Assembly: GCA_031271245.1 (NCBI GenBank)
Contig: JAISWC010000316.1
Span: 1 to 8,264, forward strand
Source: Tannerella sp.
Lineage (GTDB): Bacteria; Bacteroidota; Bacteroidia; Bacteroidales; Tannerellaceae
Direction of reading: 5' to 3'
DNA length: 8,264 nucleotides
Below, one piece after another: positions 4,993-8,264 of the stretch. Each line of letters begins with the position of its first letter. The first letter of the stretch is position 1. The notes beneath the pieces are model-generated. The model was not told the origin of the DNA. It was given only the letters and a program-made list of their open reading frames with translations, and searched no databases. The position numbers and the translations under genes are program-made.

Positions 4993-6189
4993 ATGGATGT
5001 GTATGTGACCGGCGCCGGCATCGTCTCCGCCATCGGGACGGGCAGGCAGGCAACGCTGGACGCCCTGCGCGGGGAGCGTTCCGGGGTGGAGCCGGTGCGT
5101 TATCTGCGGACAGCCCATACCGGACTGCCGGTCGGCGAAGTGAAATACAGTAACGCCGAGATGCGGGAGATGCTGCGGATTGCACCCGGAGAGGCCATGA
5201 TCCGTTCGTCGCTGCTGGGCATACTGGCGGTCGACGAAGCGCTCCGGCAGTACGCCCCGCTCGGCGACCGGGACGAAACCCTGCGTGTGGCGCTGATCTC
5301 GGGCATTACCGTGGGAGGAATGGACCAGGTGGAAAACATGTATGACGACTTTGTCGGGACGGATACGAAGAACGATTACATCGCGCTGATTGATTGCGGA
5401 GCGTGCACGGAACAGATTGCGGACTATTTCGGCGGGTTCCGGATGACGTCAACCATCGTCACCGCCTGCTCGTCGTCGGCCAACGCCGTCATGACAGGCG
5501 TCGACCTGCTCAGGGAAGACCGGGCGGACGTGGTCGTGGCCGGCGGGTGCGAATGTCTGTCGCGCTACCATGTGAACGGATTCAACACGCTGATGATTCT
5601 CGACCGCGAGACGTGCCGTCCGTTCGACCGCCGGCGCGCCGGCATCAACCTGGGCGAAGGCGCCGGATACCTTGTCCTCGAGCCGGCGGAAGCAGCCCTG
5701 CGGCGCGGCGCGCAGCCCCTCGCGAAAATCTCCGGCTTCCGCAACGCCTGTGACGCCTATCACCAGACGGCTTCCTCGCCGGAAGGCCTGGGCGCCTACC
5801 TGGCCATGAAGGGAGCGCTGGACGACGCCGGCCTCGCGCCGGGCGACATTGACTACATCAACGCGCACGGCACGGGTACGCCGAACAACGATCTGACCGA
5901 AGGACTGGCCATCATGCGGCTCTTCGGCGAACGCATCCCGCCGGTCGCCTCCGTCAAGGCCTTCACCGGACATACGACCAGCGCCGCCGGCAGCCTCGAA
6001 GCCGTCATATCGCTGCTGGCGCTCCGGCACGACTTTCTTCCGGTGAACCTGAACTTCCGCGAGCCGATGGAGGAACATTCCTTCGTCCCGGTCACCGACC
6101 CCTCGCCCGGCCGTCCCCTTCGCCACATCCTTTCCAACTCGTTCGGATTCGGCGGTAACAGTTCTTCCATTATATTCTCCAAAATCTGA
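4993..6189 (+). CDS. Beta-ketoacyl-ACP synthase (FabF-type KS), second copy
   Basis: Second full condensing enzyme, 398 residues from the ATG at 4993. That start opens directly with the family's N-terminal strand VYVTGAGIVSAIG (3-15) and has AGGA a few bases upstream. A GTG at 4972 adds seven residues without family resemblance. The triad is complete: Cys159 in VTACSSSANA, His292 in NAHGTGTPNND, and His327 in KAFTGHTTSAAG with Lys322. The closing motif SNSFGFGGNSSS (381-392) is canonical. It is closer to standard FabF than the first copy. It ends three bases before the degenerate KS-like gene, the same order as KS-alpha/KS-beta pairs of type II polyketide synthases and the ApeO/ApeC pair of APE systems. 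The two probably form a heterodimer that elongates the chain on the ACP encoded upstream. Confidence 0.95.
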   Translation: MDVYVTGAGIVSAIGTGRQATLDALRGERSGVEPVRYLRTAHTGLPVGEVKYSNAEMREMLRIAPGEAMIRSSLLGILAVDEALRQYAPLGDRDETLRVALISGITVGGMDQVENMYDDFVGTDTKNDYIALIDCGACTEQIADYFGGFRMTSTIVTACSSSANAVMTGVDLLREDRADVVVAGGCECLSRYHVNGFNTLMILDRETCRPFDRRRAGINLGEGAGYLVLEPAEAALRRGAQPLAKISGFRNACDAYHQTASSPEGLGAYLAMKGALDDAGLAPGDIDYINAHGTGTPNNDLTEGLAIMRLFGERIPPVASVKAFTGHTTSAAGSLEAVISLLALRHDFLPVNLNFREPMEEHSFVPVTDPSPGRPLRHILSNSFGFGGNSSSIIFSKI

Positions 6190-6192
6190 AAC

Positions 6193-7242
6193 ATGTCCGT
6201 TTATATACAGTCTGTCAGTCAAATCTCGGCACAGTTGCCTCTGTCCGACGCATGGTTCGAGGCGCCCGTTTATCATGAGGCCGACCGGGTCGCCACACTC
6301 GACCCGGATTTCACGGCCAGCCTCTCGCCCGTCCAGTCGCGCCGGATGTGCCGCCTGCTCAAGCGTGTCATCGTCACCTCCCGCACCGCCCTGAAAAGTG
6401 CCGGCGTGGAAATGCCCGACGCCATCATCAGCGGCACCGGCCTGGGATGCATTGACAATACGGAGAAGTTCCTCCACGCCATCCTGAAAAATGGGGAGCA
6501 GTATCTTCAGCCGACGTATTTCATGCAGTCCACGCACAACATCATCAGCTCGCTGATTGCCATCGACCTGAAATGTCACGGCTATAACAACACCTACGTA
6601 CACCGCGGCGTCTCGTTCGAACACGCGCTGCTGGACGCCCTCCTCCAGTTTCGGCAGCGGCGGATACGGACGGCGCTGACCGGCGGGTACGACGAAATAA
6701 CGGATTATTTCTACCTTTTCCTCGGACGGCTGGGAGAGTGGAATTTCACGTATGCGCCTGCCGTATCGCCTAAGCAGCGATGTTTTGCCGGCGAGGCTGC
6801 CGTCAGCATGTTGCTGAGCGACGAGTGCAGCGAACGCACGCTCTGCGAAATCAACGGCGTGGAACTCCTTTTCCGTCCTTCCGCCGCCGACATGTGCCGC
6901 GTGCTCGACACGCTCCTGACGCAGGCCGGCTGTTCGCTGACGGACGTCGACGCCGTCATGACGGGGGTGAACAACCATCCGCAGAACGACCCGGTGTACG
7001 AAGCAGCCGCTGCCGGCCTGTTTGCCGGCCGTCCCCAAGCGCAGTACAAGCACCTGTTCGGTCACTCCTTCACCTCTTCGGCGCTGGGTATCTATGCCGC
7101 GGCCGTGTGCCTCCGCAATGGACGTATCCCGGCACACCTGATGACCGCCCGCGAAGAAGCGCTCGACCCGGTCCGGCGCATCCTGTTCTACAACCACTAC
7201 AACAACACGTCTCATTCCCTCACGCTTCTTTCGCGATGCTGA
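6193..7242 (+). CDS. Chain-length-factor-like degenerate ketosynthase
   Basis: A KS-fold protein of 349 residues that has lost catalytic residues, so it likely serves as the non-catalytic partner (chain length factor) of the KS encoded just upstream. DAIISGTGLGCIDNTEKFL (76-94) and PTYFMQSTHNIISSLIAIDL (107-126) match the KS segments leading to the active site. There the text is NNTYVHRGVSFEHAL (132-146), with no Cys. The first active-site His region is TGVNNHPQND (257-266) instead of NAHGTGTPNND, so that His is lost. The second His is kept (His291 in KHLFGHSFTSSALG, with Lys286). The ATG at 6193 follows the KS stop by three bases, which fixes coupling. The last seven bases overlap the membrane protein gene. 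Such proteins are often annotated simply as 3-oxoacyl-ACP synthase. Role is inferred from position and missing residues. Confidence 0.85.
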   Translation: MSVYIQSVSQISAQLPLSDAWFEAPVYHEADRVATLDPDFTASLSPVQSRRMCRLLKRVIVTSRTALKSAGVEMPDAIISGTGLGCIDNTEKFLHAILKNGEQYLQPTYFMQSTHNIISSLIAIDLKCHGYNNTYVHRGVSFEHALLDALLQFRQRRIRTALTGGYDEITDYFYLFLGRLGEWNFTYAPAVSPKQRCFAGEAAVSMLLSDECSERTLCEINGVELLFRPSAADMCRVLDTLLTQAGCSLTDVDAVMTGVNNHPQNDPVYEAAAAGLFAGRPQAQYKHLFGHSFTSSALGIYAAAVCLRNGRIPAHLMTAREEALDPVRRILFYNHYNNTSHSLTLLSRC

Positions 7243-7589
7243 AACTCCTGCTCTATTCCACCGTCCAGTCCCTCTGCCTGGTGTCGGGGCAAATCTTCCT
7301 GAAGATTGCCATGACGCAGACGGGCAAATTCAGCCTCACCTGGCACTTTGTCCGGGATGCGCTCACGACGTGGCAGCTGGCCGCTTCGGGACTGTGTATG
7401 GCGCTGGCCTCGCTGCTCTGGTTCCATATCCTGAAACATTACGAGTTTTCGGTGGCCTATCCCATGATAAGCATCAGCTATCTCTTCGGTCTGCTGGCTG
7501 CCATCTTTATCTTTCACGAACCCGTCCCGCTCACGCGGTGGATCGGAGTACTGCTGATCATGGGCGGGGTGTTCCTGGTAACGAAATGA
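7236..7589 (+). CDS. Small four-helix DMT-superfamily membrane protein (ArnE/EmrE-like)
   Basis: Inner-membrane protein of 117 residues with four predicted helices: about 3-27, 44-66, 72-94 and 99-116. The stretch FSVAYPMISISYLFGLLAAI (71-90), followed by FIFHEPVP (91-98) and RWIGVLLIMGGVFLVTK (101-117), matches the conserved second half of ArnE/ArnF, EmrE and half-EamA proteins. TM1 (YSTVQSLCLVSGQIFLKIAM) lacks the membrane Glu that EmrE uses for proton-coupled drug export. A role closer to ArnE/F-type lipid flippases is therefore more likely than multidrug efflux. The protein probably works as a dimer. The ATG at 7236 overlaps the upstream gene by 7 bp, placing it in the operon as the only visible transport candidate. 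It might move the finished lipid or pigment, or a lipid-linked intermediate, across the inner membrane; the substrate is unknown. Confidence 0.85.
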   Translation: MLKLLLYSTVQSLCLVSGQIFLKIAMTQTGKFSLTWHFVRDALTTWQLAASGLCMALASLLWFHILKHYEFSVAYPMISISYLFGLLAAIFIFHEPVPLTRWIGVLLIMGGVFLVTK

Positions 7590-7616
7590 ATGAAGAATGA
7601 AGCCGTCCGGCAATGT

Positions 7617-8264
7617 ATGATGTATCTTATGGAACCGATTTATTTCTTTATCGCATTAGCCCTTATCTTTCTTCATTTATATAAGAAATGTTTTTTATGT
7701 GCGTTGACAGTTTGCCTGGCAACAGTTCCGGGCAATGCCGGAGTGACATTGCTTCGCGACGGCGTGGCGTTGGCGCAGTATGCTTTTACTTCGACGGGAT
7801 GGGCTACGTTTGGTATCGTATTGCCGGAGGGACAGGCGACCGACGGCCTGGCAGTGGGCGCACTTCCTACGCAGACCGACGTCAAGAACCGGTGGGAGGA
7901 CGGCTCTATCCGCTACGCCATCCTGACAGCCAAAGTCACTGCCGCCGGGATATATGACATCCGTGAGGCGGCGGTGTCCGCCGGTTCGTTTACGCCTGTT
8001 GCGCCTGCCGCCCGGCTCGATCTGACCATCGAGGGTGCGCATGACATCTCCACGGTCACGGCTTCCGCGCAGGGTCCGGATGTATGGCTCGACGGCCCGT
8101 TAGTCCGGGAATACCGTATCAGGGACATCCCTCAAAACGACGGCGCAGCGCATCCTTTCCTTTCCAATATCTGGGACGTAAGGATGTACAGCGACGGTAC
8201 GGCGCGTGTGGATGTGACGGTGGAGAATATTCGCGATGTTGCCATAGCCGGCGGAGTGGTTTAC
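7617..8264 (+). CDS. Large secreted or anchored protein of unknown function, N-terminal part
   Basis: Open reading frame of 216 codons from the ATG at 7617 to the right edge without a stop, 27 bp after the membrane protein gene. The N-terminus has two hydrophobic stretches, IYFFIALALIFLHLY (8-22) and CFLCALTVCLATV (25-37) after KK. The second looks like a signal peptide ending near GNA (39-41), so the true start may be internal. ATGs at 7620 and 7629 are also possible. The rest is rich in beta-strand patterns. The segment TQTDVKNRWEDGSIRYAILT (about 85-104) and later ILTAKVTAAGIYDI recall the N-terminal barrel of PcRGLX/YetA-like exo-rhamnogalacturonan lyases and related surface proteins. That likeness is from memory and weak. 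WDVRMYSDGTARVDVTVENI (about 190-209) suggests another beta-sandwich strand pair. It may be unrelated to the synthase operon. No promoter is recognised before it. Confidence 0.75.
   Translation, partial: MMYLMEPIYFFIALALIFLHLYKKCFLCALTVCLATVPGNAGVTLLRDGVALAQYAFTSTGWATFGIVLPEGQATDGLAVGALPTQTDVKNRWEDGSIRYAILTAKVTAAGIYDIREAAVSAGSFTPVAPAARLDLTIEGAHDISTVTASAQGPDVWLDGPLVREYRIRDIPQNDGAAHPFLSNIWDVRMYSDGTARVDVTVENIRDVAIAGGVVY

Noticed and set aside
5449..7215. Long open frame of 588 codons on the minus strand opposite the second KS and the chain-length-factor gene
   Set aside because: Low-complexity, Arg/Gly/Val-rich text without family motifs. The plus strand here carries two clear KS-fold proteins, and long antisense frames are common in GC-rich coding DNA.
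7664..7671. TATCTTTC as a promoter for the last gene
   Set aside because: The final base differs from TAnnTTTG, and there is no in-frame ATG downstream of it before the signal-peptide-like segment.
7688..7957. 89-codon plus-strand frame starting MFFMCVDSL
   Set aside because: It lies in a different frame from the open 216-codon reading frame, which has a signal-peptide-like start and beta-rich sequence; this one is Arg/Gly-rich shadow text.
1..8264. CRISPR array, tRNA, rRNA, transposase or phage attachment site
   Set aside because: No regularly spaced direct repeats, no tRNA-like cloverleaf text and no transposase or integrase motif were seen on either strand.

Overview
The window most likely comes from a Bacteroidetes genome, probably Bacteroidales. 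Three things point there: a glutamate racemase with typical Bacteroidales wording, two OmpH/Skp genes directly upstream of it, and promoters of the TAnnTTTG type with almost no Shine-Dalgarno signals. Species cannot be told from the sequence.

Left part (1-1576, minus strand): an envelope-biogenesis block. Two OmpH/Skp-family periplasmic chaperone genes lead into murI, which runs off the left edge. Each ompH has a TAnnTTTG element 38 nt upstream of its ATG. An AT-rich hairpin with a T-run lies between the last ompH and murI.

Middle part (1577-7589, plus strand): a divergent intergenic region, then a tightly packed, GC-rich operon resembling a small type II fatty acid synthase/polyketide synthase of the aryl polyene (APE) type. 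The order is ApeP-like hotdog dehydratase, 4HBT-type acyl thioesterase, ketosynthase (KS) with an intact Cys-His-His triad, a short KS-like protein without active-site cysteine, acyl carrier protein (ACP), a second intact KS, a full-length KS-like protein with lost catalytic residues (chain-length-factor-like), and a four-helix DMT/ArnE-like membrane protein. Many genes overlap (ATGA or GTGA) or nearly touch, so they are probably one transcript from a strong-looking promoter at 1777-1806. Each intact KS sits near a degenerate KS, which suggests two KS/partner pairs around a single ACP. No ketoreductase, starter-unit ligase, malonyl transferase, acyltransferase or LolA/MMPL export gene is seen here. 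The pathway must therefore borrow housekeeping Fab enzymes or genes elsewhere, and the product is unknown.

Right edge (7617-8264, plus strand): the start of a large secreted or membrane-anchored beta-rich protein of unknown function, cut by the window end.

Bacteroidetes-style low-complexity repeats (AATTCTCAATT/GGAGAATGG type) occur at about 430-476, 1701-1716, 4409-4447 and 4557-4584. The third and fourth form part of the 3' end of the short KS-like gene and may have rewritten its C-terminus.
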